DNA from: Bacillus sp. PAMC26568
GTDB lineage: Bacteria > Bacillota > Bacilli > Bacillales > Bacillaceae
DNA: 64,000 nucleotides
NCBI RefSeq assembly: GCF_014235785.1
Contig: NZ_CP060137.1
Coordinates: 3,658,001 to 3,722,000, forward strand
Direction of reading: 5' to 3'
Shown piece after piece: positions 1 to 7,916 of this stretch. How positions within the stretch are numbered: position 1 is the stretch's first letter; the number at the start of each line of letters is the position of its first letter. Made by a program: the position numbers and the translations under genes. The notes below the pieces were generated by a model, which was not told the origin of the DNA, searched no databases, and saw nothing but the letters and a program-made list of their open reading frames with translations.

Positions 1-1132
1 GCACTTGAAGTTGAGAAGATAATCGAGAACGGACATTTTCCTCCGACCATTTCCCGGAATCATGCGAATCTAGTAAAAAGTGCAGCCCCTCCTCCTGCTC
101 TAGCACCTTCCAAGCATCAGGAGCAGGAGACAACGAATATACGGCTTCCTGAATATCCATTGCGTCTAGGACGGTGTTTCCAAAACGGATTCGATCCTTG
201 CTTCTGCCGTAATGAACCAGCTTGGCTCCAGCCCGGCCGCAATCGCATAAACAGGGCTCTACAGAGATAATGTCTTCATTAAAGTATCGCAGCAGAGGAG
301 AACCCTGATGGGAAAGCGTCGTGATTGCCGCAAACCCTCTTTCTCCATAAGCGACGGGGCTTGAACCATCCTCATTCAGTACTTCTACGACAAAATCTTG
401 CTCTACGATATGCATTGTGCCATGCTCGCACATTGTAGCGATATTGGCAGTTTCCGTCGAACCGTACATATTAAATACAGGCACGCTCCACAGCTTTTCT
501 ATATGCTCCCTGCGCTTGTCGCTCATTAGTTCACCTGCGACGCATATCGCGCGCAGAGCCGGAAAGTCCTTGCTCGGCTCAGAACCGCCGAGACGAGCCG
601 CTTCGGCCAGCAGTTCCATCTCACGCGGAAGTCCCGCTAGCACAGTGGCAGAAAGATGTTTCATCAGACTTAACACTCTGGGGTAAGGGGTAACTACAGT
701 ACGTCCGCTTGCGGGAACGACCCCGGCTCCTGTCTGCCAAGCTGCATGCTGCATTAAGAATGCAGGCAGTGACATTGCGTAAGGAAAGCGGATCAGCACC
801 AGATCTTCAGACGTCAAATGCACACCGCATTCCTTCAATTGTCTTCCGCCAATGATCAAATCTTTTTGCGTAAACCAGGCAGCAGATGGCTCCCCGGTTG
901 TGCCGGTCGATTCGTGGTATTGAGCGATTTCCTTCATATCGACTGCGAGGTGCCCGAAGATGCCGGCTTTCCGCAGATCTCCCTTTGTCGTTAACGGAAG
1001 TGTCTGGATGTGATTCAATCCAATACCGACTAAAGCAAAGTCCGATAATTTACTCTTGTAAAGAGGAGATTTTAGAATACGCACATACATCTCCTGAAAC
1101 TTTCGCGCCCTCTCTTTATCGATGTCGCTCAT
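1..1132 (-). CDS. Phenylacetate-CoA ligase-like adenylate-forming enzyme (3' end outside window)
   Basis: Reading from ATG at 1132 gives 377 codons without a stop, running off the left edge. The protein begins MSDIDKERARKFQEMY. It carries the adenylate-forming P-loop YHESTGTTGEP near residue 75, the A5-like motif MYGSTETANI near residue 225, and a Cys cluster CLCDCGRAG near residue 305, as in PaaK/CapK-type enzymes. Family knowledge: these activate a carboxylate as acyl-AMP and usually pass it to CoA. The substrate cannot be read. It lies 34 bases downstream of a second ligase gene on the same strand, so the two are probably co-transcribed. The C-terminal lid and catalytic Lys are not in the window. 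GC looks higher than in later genes. Confidence 0.8.
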   Translation of the reverse strand, partial: MSDIDKERARKFQEMYVRILKSPLYKSKLSDFALVGIGLNHIQTLPLTTKGDLRKAGIFGHLAVDMKEIAQYHESTGTTGEPSAAWFTQKDLIIGGRQLKECGVHLTSEDLVLIRFPYAMSLPAFLMQHAAWQTGAGVVPASGRTVVTPYPRVLSLMKHLSATVLAGLPREMELLAEAARLGGSEPSKDFPALRAICVAGELMSDKRREHIEKLWSVPVFNMYGSTETANIATMCEHGTMHIVEQDFVVEVLNEDGSSPVAYGERGFAAITTLSHQGSPLLRYFNEDIISVEPCLCDCGRAGAKLVHYGRSKDRIRFGNTVLDAMDIQEAVYSLSPAPDAWKVLEQEEGLHFLLDSHDSGKWSEENVRSRLSSQLQV

Positions 1133-1166
1133 TAAGGCAACCTCCTCTCTCGTTTTTTATTTATAG

Positions 1167-2510
1167 CTAATTGAATACTCTGGTCGCTTTGCCGAACGTT
1201 CGAGGAATATCGTGTCTGATTACGACTTCGCAATGTATCCCAATCCGATCAGCCATATGCTTTTGAATTTTTGCCGCCAATTGCTCGTCACTTAGCTTCG
1301 TCCGAAACTTCTCGGCTTCGATTGTGAGCTCTCCTTGATCCAGCTTAAGATGATACCATAAACCTACTTCGGGAATCTCCATGAGAAAGTGCTCGATCAA
1401 GAATGGAGAATAGTCTTCGGTGCCGAGGCGCAGCATGTGCTCCATTCGGCCTCTCAGCTGCAAAACGTCCATTGTGATTCCGCAATCGCATTTGGATTTT
1501 TGCAAGTTGCCAAGATCCCCGGTCCGGTAGCGTACCATCGGCATTCCTTCACGCAGCAGCGTCGTCACAACGATTTCCCCCGTCCGGCCGTATGGAAGCA
1601 CTTCCTCTGAAACCGGATCAATGATTTCGACTTTCACATGCCCTTCCATGACGTGATACCCTTTATGCTTACTGCATTCTACACCGACACCTCCGCACTC
1701 GGTTGAGCCGTAGAAGAACGAGACTTCGCATCCCCACCACTTTTCCAGCCGTTCGCGGAAGGTGGAGGAGCATCCTTCGCCGGTAAGCCAAATTTTCTTC
1801 AGGCGAATATCTTCACCAATTTTTATACCGAACTTCTCGCTTTCTTCTGCTAGAAGTGCTGCGTAAGAAGGGGTTGTAGTAAGGACCGTGGCTTGAAATT
1901 CCTTCATTAATTCCAACGACTTATCGATCGGAGCCATGTAACCGCCTTTGCCAAGCGATAGAACCGCCGTACCAAACGCAAATTGAAATAATCGCTGAAA
2001 TCCAAGGCCGGGCAGCGCAAATTCATAAGGCAGCGCAATTGCCGCGACATCATCGTCCGACTCCTTAAACAGCTCCAAATACTTCGGCAGCAGATCGTAT
2101 ACATATTGATCAGCTAATGTGTAAGAGGTATATATTGGCTTACCTGATGTGCCGCTAGTTAGGTGCACTTGGCCTATTTCTTTTGAATCGACGCATAATA
2201 TTTTTTGCTTATCACCTCTAATGACATCTTTCTTCAGCATCGGTACGGAAGCTAATTGTTCTAGACTATCGATTTTAGGCTCTGTGAAGCCTGCCTCTTC
2301 CAGCGTCGAACGGTAGTATTTATTTCGGTTCCACACATGAGCAAGAGTAGCGTTAACAGCTTTTAACTGATAATCTGCTTTTTTTTGATGAGGAAGGATT
2401 TCAATGGTTTTTCCTTCATCATCCAATTGCTTATAAAATTCCTTGAATTGTTCTAGATGGGATGAATGTTCGTCAATGGAAACTGTCATCTTATGAGTTT
2501 GAAACTTCAT
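1167..2510 (-). CDS. Phenylacetate-CoA ligase-like adenylate-forming enzyme
   Basis: A 447-aa protein of the PaaK/CapK adenylate-forming family. Visible motifs: P-loop TSGTSGKPIYTSY near residue 120, FFYGSTECGG near 265, YRTGDLGN near 330, a CDCG cluster near 340, and a C-terminal RTFGKATRVFN whose Lys fits the catalytic lysine of the lid domain. It therefore looks intact and able to form acyl-adenylates. An N-terminal extension of about 40 residues precedes the usual start of the family. The ATG at 2510 has GGAGG five bases upstream. It is the upstream partner of the ligase at 1-1132. Two such enzymes side by side suggest a biosynthetic or protein/polysaccharide-modifying pathway, but nothing in view names the product. 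Confidence 0.85.
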   Translation of the reverse strand: MKFQTHKMTVSIDEHSSHLEQFKEFYKQLDDEGKTIEILPHQKKADYQLKAVNATLAHVWNRNKYYRSTLEEAGFTEPKIDSLEQLASVPMLKKDVIRGDKQKILCVDSKEIGQVHLTSGTSGKPIYTSYTLADQYVYDLLPKYLELFKESDDDVAAIALPYEFALPGLGFQRLFQFAFGTAVLSLGKGGYMAPIDKSLELMKEFQATVLTTTPSYAALLAEESEKFGIKIGEDIRLKKIWLTGEGCSSTFRERLEKWWGCEVSFFYGSTECGGVGVECSKHKGYHVMEGHVKVEIIDPVSEEVLPYGRTGEIVVTTLLREGMPMVRYRTGDLGNLQKSKCDCGITMDVLQLRGRMEHMLRLGTEDYSPFLIEHFLMEIPEVGLWYHLKLDQGELTIEAEKFRTKLSDEQLAAKIQKHMADRIGIHCEVVIRHDIPRTFGKATRVFN

Positions 2511-2599
2511 CTAAATCCTCCATTCCATGTATTCTTAGTACTCTTAGAATCTACGCGGTCTAAACTGCATGTACCAATGGCAATGAGATAGTACAACAT
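2507..2599 (-). CDS. Possible 30-aa peptide overlapping the ligase start
   Basis: The reading frame begins MLYYLIAIGTCSLDRV and stops in an ATGA overlap with the ligase ATG at 2510, an arrangement typical of translational coupling. A weak AGGTGG lies about seven bases before the ATG. Composition is unremarkable, and nothing is recognised in it. It could equally be a chance frame in the leader of the ligase operon. Confidence 0.25.
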   Translation of the reverse strand: MLYYLIAIGTCSLDRVDSKSTKNTWNGGFR

Positions 2600-2670
2600 C
2601 CTACAGCCACCTGAAGCCTAATATCGATTGTGGCGGTCCCAACGGATAACTTTCATTGTGTCTCTTGGAG

Positions 2671-2766
2671 TTATAGAAATGTAAAGCAGTACAGGATCTG
2701 CGCAACGAAATCTCCTACCGCTTGCTTATCGGTTTCTATAACGGTCTCTTGTGGATTAGGATTCAT
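2671..2766 (-). CDS. Possible 31-aa peptide or gene remnant
   Basis: Frame starting MNPNPQETVIETDKQAVG at 2766. The same frame continues upstream for eleven more codons reading NPWNLPVYPIL before a stop, so it may be the tail of a decayed gene. No convincing ribosome binding site is seen. Composition looks protein-like, which is the only support. Confidence 0.22.
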   Translation of the reverse strand: MNPNPQETVIETDKQAVGDFVAQILYCFTFL

Positions 2767-2818
2767 AAGGATAGGATATACCGGTAAATTCCAAGGATTT
2801 CACCTGATTTGACCTTTT

Positions 2819-3037
2819 TTAAAGACCTTTAGATTCGCGTCTTTCGCATTCGCAGAGCGAACACGTCACATAAATTTTTATAAAATCATCTTCAATAAGT
2901 AAAGAACGAGTGAGGGCACGGTCCGTGCGAAAAGGCGTAACCAATCCCGCATCTATAAACAACTTTGCAACCTCAGATATACTGCGAATTGTTTCCTTGG
3001 ACAGTTTTGATCCATCTCTATTAATTTCTTGCTTCAA
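2819..3037 (-). CDS. Hypothetical 72-aa protein, coupled to an upstream Lys-rich gene
   Basis: Starts at TTG 3037 and encodes 72 residues ending CSLCECERRESKGL. The middle (about residues 20-55) reads as a compact fold: ISEVAKLFIDAGLVTPF followed by RTDRALTRSLLIEDDF. The C-terminal CSLCEC could bind metal. The TTG overlaps the TGA of the preceding small gene by four bases, and no separate ribosome binding site is seen, so translation is probably coupled. Not recognised; no function assigned. It lies upstream of, and in the same direction as, the two ligase genes. Confidence 0.5.
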   Translation of the reverse strand: MKQEINRDGSKLSKETIRSISEVAKLFIDAGLVTPFRTDRALTRSLLIEDDFIKIYVTCSLCECERRESKGL

Positions 3038-3189
3038 TCTTTTTTGCTGCGTTTCCGTTTATCTTTAACCTGCTTCTCTTCCATTTTTTTTTTGCCAGCT
3101 TCTCTTCTCTTTTTTTTGCCAACCTTCTCTTCTCTTTTTTTTGTTTTTTCTGCTTTTTTCTCTTCTTTATTTAGCTTTCCATCATTCAT
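3034..3189 (-). CDS. Lysine/glutamate-rich 51-aa protein
   Basis: Starts at ATG 3189 with GGAAGGAG eight bases upstream and reads MNDGKLNKEEKKAEKTKK, then continues as alternating Lys, Glu and Arg to the end (KRKRSKKD). It is predicted to be disordered or a single charged helix. Its TGA overlaps the TTG start of the next gene. The DNA is an A-rich purine tract on the coding strand, so slippage or chance coding is a concern, but the strong ribosome binding site favours a real gene. Function unknown. Confidence 0.5.
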   Translation of the reverse strand: MNDGKLNKEEKKAEKTKKREEKVGKKKRREAGKKKMEEKQVKDKRKRSKKD

Positions 3190-3254
3190 GTTCTCCACTC
3201 CTTCCTATACTCTTTATGAAATGCACGGAAAGTCAGACTTGATTCGGACAAAAA

Positions 3255-3272
3255 CACATTTTTAAAAATGTG
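3255..3272. promoter_or_regulatory. 18-bp perfect palindrome between divergent gene sets
   Basis: CACATTTTT is followed directly by its reverse complement AAAAATGTG. It lies in the 163-base gap between the leftward Lys-rich gene (start 3189) and the rightward 54-aa gene (start 3353). That is where an operator for a dimeric regulator controlling both directions would be expected. It is also AT-rich enough to be a weak hairpin. Confidence 0.4.
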
Positions 3273-3352
3273 AGTATTCCACCCAAACCGTTCATAAAAA
3301 CCATACATATCGTAACTAGAACAAATCGGTTTTTTAAGGAGGGGGTTGATCC

Positions 3353-3517
3353 GTGTTGTTATTCGGATTGGAGAATGATCAAGATTTTGAATATCTCAAT
3401 ACACGTCTTCTAATAAGCTGTCCAGCCAGTGGTTCAGATCAGGGTGGACTATTTTTATTAGACTTTAACAATAACGCTTTGGAGAAGCCGGATTTTTCGA
3501 TGGGAGGAGGAAATTGA
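3353..3517 (+). CDS. Hypothetical 54-aa protein
   Basis: GTG start at 3353 with a very strong AAGGAGGGGG seven bases upstream. Encodes VLLFGLENDQDFEYLNTR, continuing to a glycine-rich end MGGGN. One base separates its TGA from the ATG of the TPR gene, whose own ribosome binding site (GGGAGGAGG) lies inside this gene's last codons, so the two are one operon. No family recognised. Confidence 0.55.
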   Translation: MLLFGLENDQDFEYLNTRLLISCPASGSDQGGLFLLDFNNNALEKPDFSMGGGN

Positions 3518-3518
3518 A

Positions 3519-5375
3519 ATGGAAAAAAACGACACTCATATGAAGCAATTCGAGGAAGGAAAAAGAATTCTTATGATGGCCATAGACGGAGATAAAAATG
3601 CAGTGAAAATCGCATTTGAGATTTTCTTAAAGCTTCGCGAAGCCGAGCCCGACAATGCACTTATTGAAGCCTATTACGGCAGCGCTCTTGTGCTATTAGG
3701 ACGAGATGCTGTTCAGCCTCTGGAAAAAGCGGATAAAGCGCAAGAAGGACTGGATTCATTGAATCAAGCAATTTCCATGGACCCGAACCAGACGGAAATT
3801 CGGCTGATGCGTGCGAAAGTATGTCTGCGCCTGCCAGAGGCCTTCTTCCATTGCTCACAGACGGCGATCGAAGACTTCTCCTTCCTGCTGGATCGTTATA
3901 AAGAAGATCCCAGTTTCCTTACTAATGAGCAAGTCAGGGGAATTATGGAGGATCTAGGTGCTGCTTACCAAAATGCAGGAAAATTGAGCGAAGCGAATGA
4001 AGTATTGCAACGATTAACCCAGTTGAATAGACAATTGGAGAATGTAAGTGAGAAGGATATCGAGATTTTACTTAAGCAAGTTATTCCACTACACAAGGAC
4101 CCCGTGGAAGGAAATGAAAAGGCTGCCGTTCAAGAGAAAAAAAACGACACCCATATGGAGCAATTCGAGGAAGGAAAAAGGGTTCTTATGAAAGGCGCAG
4201 ACGGAGATAAAAATGCGGTGAAAATCGCCTATGAGATTTTTTTAGAACTTCGCAAAACCGAGCCCGACAATGCTCTTATTGAAGCCTATTACGGCAGCAC
4301 ACTTGCGCTATTAGCACGAGATGCTGTTCAGCCTCTGGAAAAAGCAGATAAAGCGCAAGAAGGACTAGATTCATTGAATCAAGCAATTGCTATGGATCCC
4401 AACCAGAAGGAAATTCGGTTGTTGCGTGCGAAAGTATGTCTGCGACTTCCAGAGTCCTTCTTCCATTGCTCACAGACAGCGATCGAAGATCTCTCCTTCC
4501 TGCTGGATCGTAATAAAGAAAATCCCAGTTACCTTACTAATGAGCAAGTCAGGAAAATTAAGGAGGATCTAAGTACTGCTTACCAAAATGCAGGAAAATT
4601 CAGCGAAGCGAATGAAGTATTGCAACGAACACCCCAGTTGAATAGACAAGTGGAGAATGGAAGCGAGAAGGATATCGAGATTTTTCTGGAGCAGGTTGTT
4701 CCGCTACACAAGGATGCCGTGGGAGGCAATAAAAAAGCCGTTCAAGACATGAAGCAGTTGGTGGAACGGGCGAGATCCGACTATCCGGAACACCCGCTTG
4801 TGGAGGCATACAATGGCATCACCATGATGTTGATCGCTCGTGATAAGACATCACCGTTGGGAAGATTGAGGGGGGCGAAAGCAGGACTAAAGATTCTTGA
4901 TGAAGCGGTAAGTGCCGCCCCTCAGGATAGCAGGATCCGGCTCCTGCGAGGCAGGGCCTCATATAGGTTGCCTGAACAGCATTTCCAACTGGCCCAAACG
5001 GTGATTGAAGATTACACCTTTCTCATCGATCGGGAAATGCATGAAGAAGGCTTCCTTGAGACCGAAAATTACTTGCAGCTTATCTACGAACTTGGCGAGG
5101 TATACTGCCGGATCGGTCGAAATCAGGCTGCGGCAATGTGCTGGAAAAGGCTGATGAACGAAACGCAGGATCCTCATTTTCTGCATCTCCTCAAGCTAAA
5201 GCTTAAGTCTTTGGAAGGAAAACCAGCTGTTGAGCATATATTGATCCCCGAGAGCCTCACATCAAATTTGCTAAGAAGGACCGTTCGTGCCGCCGGGAGT
5301 GAGATCCTAAGCTGGGCGGAGCAGCAAAAGAAAGAAGAAACTCCTCGCAAACTCAATCAGAAAAAAAGGCGCTAG
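3519..5375 (+). CDS. TPR-type repeat protein with three tandem modules
   Basis: A 618-aa soluble, all-helical protein. Residues 1-207 and 208-410 are close copies: both begin near KNDTHM(K/E)QFEEGKR and share DAVQPLEKADKAQEGLDSLN and VCLRLPE(A/S)FFHCSQTAIED. Residues 415-560 are a diverged third module with the same landmarks (LVEAYNG, IRLLRGRASYRLPEQHF, AQTVIEDYTFLIDR). The helix-turn-helix pattern fits tetratricopeptide repeats, which usually mediate protein-protein contacts. No signal peptide or membrane segment. The C-terminus is basic (RKLNQKKRR). First gene after the 54-aa gene, followed after 57 bases by an 86-aa gene. GC is higher than in the main chromosomal part of the window. Confidence 0.8.
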   Translation: MEKNDTHMKQFEEGKRILMMAIDGDKNAVKIAFEIFLKLREAEPDNALIEAYYGSALVLLGRDAVQPLEKADKAQEGLDSLNQAISMDPNQTEIRLMRAKVCLRLPEAFFHCSQTAIEDFSFLLDRYKEDPSFLTNEQVRGIMEDLGAAYQNAGKLSEANEVLQRLTQLNRQLENVSEKDIEILLKQVIPLHKDPVEGNEKAAVQEKKNDTHMEQFEEGKRVLMKGADGDKNAVKIAYEIFLELRKTEPDNALIEAYYGSTLALLARDAVQPLEKADKAQEGLDSLNQAIAMDPNQKEIRLLRAKVCLRLPESFFHCSQTAIEDLSFLLDRNKENPSYLTNEQVRKIKEDLSTAYQNAGKFSEANEVLQRTPQLNRQVENGSEKDIEIFLEQVVPLHKDAVGGNKKAVQDMKQLVERARSDYPEHPLVEAYNGITMMLIARDKTSPLGRLRGAKAGLKILDEAVSAAPQDSRIRLLRGRASYRLPEQHFQLAQTVIEDYTFLIDREMHEEGFLETENYLQLIYELGEVYCRIGRNQAAAMCWKRLMNETQDPHFLHLLKLKLKSLEGKPAVEHILIPESLTSNLLRRTVRAAGSEILSWAEQQKKEETPRKLNQKKRR

Positions 5376-5432
5376 TCCATGCTGCAACTGGCCATAGGGA
5401 GGGAAAGCTACTTTTGAAAGGAGGTGACACGC

Positions 5433-5693
5433 ATGTCAAAAGATGCTCTTAAGAAGACCGTTAAAAAAATAGGGGAACAATCCGTGCCTATCATTGCAAC
5501 TGCTTTGATTACCGGTGCTACCCGGGTCAGCAATGAAATGAATGATGCGGTGAGTGAATCGGTGAGTGATGAAAATCAGTCTCCCAAAGTCCTATTGGGA
5601 AAAATCGCTTCTACCCTGAGGAGTGGTGCCATAGCAGCCGGAAAAGATATGATGACGAATGGGTTAGAGAGTATTAAGAAAAACCAGGCATAA
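5433..5693 (+). CDS. Hypothetical 86-aa protein, partner of the TPR gene
   Basis: ATG at 5433 sits six bases after a near-perfect AAAGGAGGTG; the in-frame GTG at 5424 is part of that site and so unlikely to be the start. The protein begins MSKDALKKTVKKIGEQ, has a small hydrophobic/alanine-rich stretch (VPIIATALITGATR) around residues 18-31 and a second Ala/Gly-rich helix (LRSGAIAAGKDM) near 62-73. It looks like two amphipathic helices that could associate with a membrane or a partner. Same strand as and 57 bases after the TPR gene. No family recognised. Confidence 0.6.
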   Translation: MSKDALKKTVKKIGEQSVPIIATALITGATRVSNEMNDAVSESVSDENQSPKVLLGKIASTLRSGAIAAGKDMMTNGLESIKKNQA

Positions 5694-5990
5694 CCCGCCC
5701 GGTCCTTTGTCATGATGAGAGGACATCCGAAAGTTTGTATTCCTGGCATGAATGCCATTGAAGTATTCTGGATACATTTCTGCTCTACATTTTTCACAGT
5801 TAAATTGTGGCGGGAATGTCGGATCTCCTCCATCCATGATGTCAAAATCTCGTACGGCATCATAAGGAATTTCCTCTTCCTCATGACAAGCCAAGCAATG
5901 ATAGTTGATGGCTTGTTTCACATACTGCGCTAGCTTCCTCAAATATTTGTTTAGGATAAAGTGTGGTAAGCATCTCCGTAATGTATTCAA
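5664..5990 (-). pseudogene. Zinc-ribbon-like small protein, probably a remnant
   Basis: The frame contains CLACHEEEEIPYDAVRDFD and later FNCEKCRAEMYPEYFNGIH, two CxxC pairs that look like one conserved zinc-binding core (about 5760-5939). The start (TTG at 5990) has no ribosome binding site. The last 30 residues overlap the end of the rightward 86-aa gene and look unlike protein. The most likely reading is a decayed or rearranged copy of a small zinc-ribbon gene. It lies at the right edge of the GC-rich block. Confidence 0.4.
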
Positions 5991-6055
5991 AACTCTACTT
6001 ATTCACTGATAAAATGCATATTTTCGGAGATACCTATTTTCTATATTTAATTAAT

Positions 6056-6091
6056 GAAAAGGCGTGCAAAACTGAAATTTCGCACGCCTTG
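6056..6091 (-). terminator. Terminator of the amino acid permease gene
   Basis: AAGGCGTGC and GCACGCCTT form a nine-pair stem around a 14-base loop. On the minus strand it is followed by TTTTCATT. It lies about 60 bases after the permease stop. Confidence 0.7.
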
Positions 6092-6153
6092 AACCAAAAA
6101 TAAAATAACTTTATTGATTTTCTATTGCTTACTCTGCAGCTAATCCAAGTGAA

Positions 6154-7545
6154 TTATCGGTTAGTCACTTCATCATCTGTTTGTACATCTAATGGAACAC
6201 GCTTGCTTATTCCCAAAGCGTAATAACTAATAATCACGATGCCCAGGAAAACAATCCCTACAATAAGCGAAATACGTGTTTCATCATTAAACCACATACC
6301 AATTAATACCATCATTAAGAAGGCAATCGTCAAATAGTTTGTAACAGGAGCAAATGGCATTTTGAATGGATGTTTGTCCATTTCAGCACCTTTTTCTCTT
6401 CTGAATCGAATTTGACTAATAAGGATGACAAACCATGGGATCATACCCGGCAGCACACTTGCACTGTATACGTACACAAATATCTTTGGAGGCGCAATAT
6501 AGTTTAAAACAACACCAATTGCTAAACCAATAAGTACTGCTATTGTTCCATATAAAGGCACACCATTACGAGAAATCTTCGTAAAGAATTTTGGCGCTTG
6601 ACCATTCACTCCCAATGTATAAAGCATTCGGCCAGCACTGAAAATACCGCTATTACAGCCAGACATCGCTGCTGTAATTACGACAAAGTTAATAATGCCG
6701 GCTGCTGCCGTAATCCCAATTTTCGCGAATGTTGATACAAATGGGCTTCCAAGAGTATCAAGCTGATCCCACGGAAAAACAGTGACAATTACAAAAATAG
6801 CACCAATATAGAAGATTAATATACGCCAAATAATACTTTGGATCGCGCTTGTTAACGTTTTTTGCGGATTTTTCGCTTCTCCAGCTGTAATTCCGATGAG
6901 TTCGACCCCTTGATAAGCGGCAATAACAAGAGATAGTGCAAAGAAAAATCCTGACCAGCCACCTGTAAAAAAGCCGCCATGTGCCCAAAGGTTAGATAAT
7001 CCGGTTGCGTCTCCTGCGTTTCCAAATCCGAAGAAAATAAGACCAATCCCTGCAATAATCATCAATACAATTGTTACAATTTTAATCATCGCAAACCAAA
7101 ATTCAAATTCACCAAATGATTTAACAGAAATTAAGTTTGCTGCACCAAGAATCACCATTGCGATGATACCTGGTATCCATGCAGGCAAATCCGGGAACCA
7201 GTACTTCATATACGCTCCAACCGCAATAATTTCTGACATCCCTACGACAATCCACTGAAACCAGTTACTCCATGCAGTTAAATAACCTGCTAATGGATGT
7301 ATGTACTTATGGCCAAACGTTGCAAATGAACCTGTACTTGGCTCTAAATACAACATTTCTCCCATTGCACGCATAATAAAAAAGATAAATATTCCGCAGA
7401 TTGCATAAGCAAGCAGTACAGACGGACCCGTCCATTGAATGGTGCTGGATGATCCCATAAATAAACCAACACCAATCGTACCGCCCAAAGCAATCATCTG
7501 AATATGACGGGATTCCAAGCCTCTCGTTAATTCTTTGTTTGCCAT
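6154..7545 (-). CDS. Amino acid permease (APC superfamily, AAT type)
   Basis: A 463-aa integral membrane protein with about twelve hydrophobic segments. The N-terminus [20 protein letters not shown] is the hallmark of proton-coupled amino acid permeases of the AAT family; further motifs are WSNWFQWI near residue 100 and [15 protein letters not shown] near 220. It imports one or more amino acids; the substrate is not readable (B. subtilis relatives include alanine, threonine and histidine carriers). I place the start at ATG 7545, seven bases after AGGGGAGG, rather than at an in-frame upstream codon. It stands alone, with its own terminator and a 320-base AT-rich upstream region. Confidence 0.88.
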   Translation of the reverse strand: MANKELTRGLESRHIQMIALGGTIGVGLFMGSSSTIQWTGPSVLLAYAICGIFIFFIMRAMGEMLYLEPSTGSFATFGHKYIHPLAGYLTAWSNWFQWIVVGMSEIIAVGAYMKYWFPDLPAWIPGIIAMVILGAANLISVKSFGEFEFWFAMIKIVTIVLMIIAGIGLIFFGFGNAGDATGLSNLWAHGGFFTGGWSGFFFALSLVIAAYQGVELIGITAGEAKNPQKTLTSAIQSIIWRILIFYIGAIFVIVTVFPWDQLDTLGSPFVSTFAKIGITAAAGIINFVVITAAMSGCNSGIFSAGRMLYTLGVNGQAPKFFTKISRNGVPLYGTIAVLIGLAIGVVLNYIAPPKIFVYVYSASVLPGMIPWFVILISQIRFRREKGAEMDKHPFKMPFAPVTNYLTIAFLMMVLIGMWFNDETRISLIVGIVFLGIVIISYYALGISKRVPLDVQTDDEVTNR

Positions 7546-7867
7546 TCCATTTCCTCCCCTTGCACTACTAATCACCCAAATTTGAAGCCAAAAATGTTAA
7601 AACTCTCACTATTCGGTATCGAAATGATAAAGCAGGCATCTCTTAATTCATTCTAGTTAGAAAAAAAATAATGATCTTAATCGCCAAAATACTTATTTTA
7701 TGATAATAAACTTCCCTAAAAAACACAAATGTTTTTTTCAGGAAAACACTTACCCATCAATATTATTATCCATTAATTACTAAATAGCAAAAAGAATATA
7801 CACAAAATTTTTTTATTTTAATACAACACTTTTACTCGCCTTTTCTACATGTACAAAAAGTTCTTAC
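7546..7867. other. AT-rich intergenic region upstream of the permease
   Basis: No open frame with a ribosome binding site and no clear riboswitch was seen on either strand. It must contain the leftward permease promoter. Runs of A and T make individual promoter elements ambiguous. Confidence 0.5.
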
Positions 7868-7905
7868 TAAAAAAGAGGCTTTCCCAATACATAGGAAAGC
7901 CTCTC
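7868..7905 (-). terminator. hemZ terminator
   Basis: GAGAGGCTTTCC pairs with GGAAAGCCTCT across a short loop; on the minus strand the stem is followed by TTTTTTAGT. It begins just downstream of the hemZ stop. Confidence 0.85.
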
Positions 7906-7916
7906 ACCCTAAAAAA

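Noticed and set aside
5576..5884. Second minus-strand frame overlapping the zinc-ribbon remnant
   Set aside because: Same DNA as the CxxC-containing frame but without any protein-like feature.
6154..7575. Longer permease start at 7575
   Set aside because: The AGGGGAGG site lies between that codon and ATG 7545, which has correct spacing.
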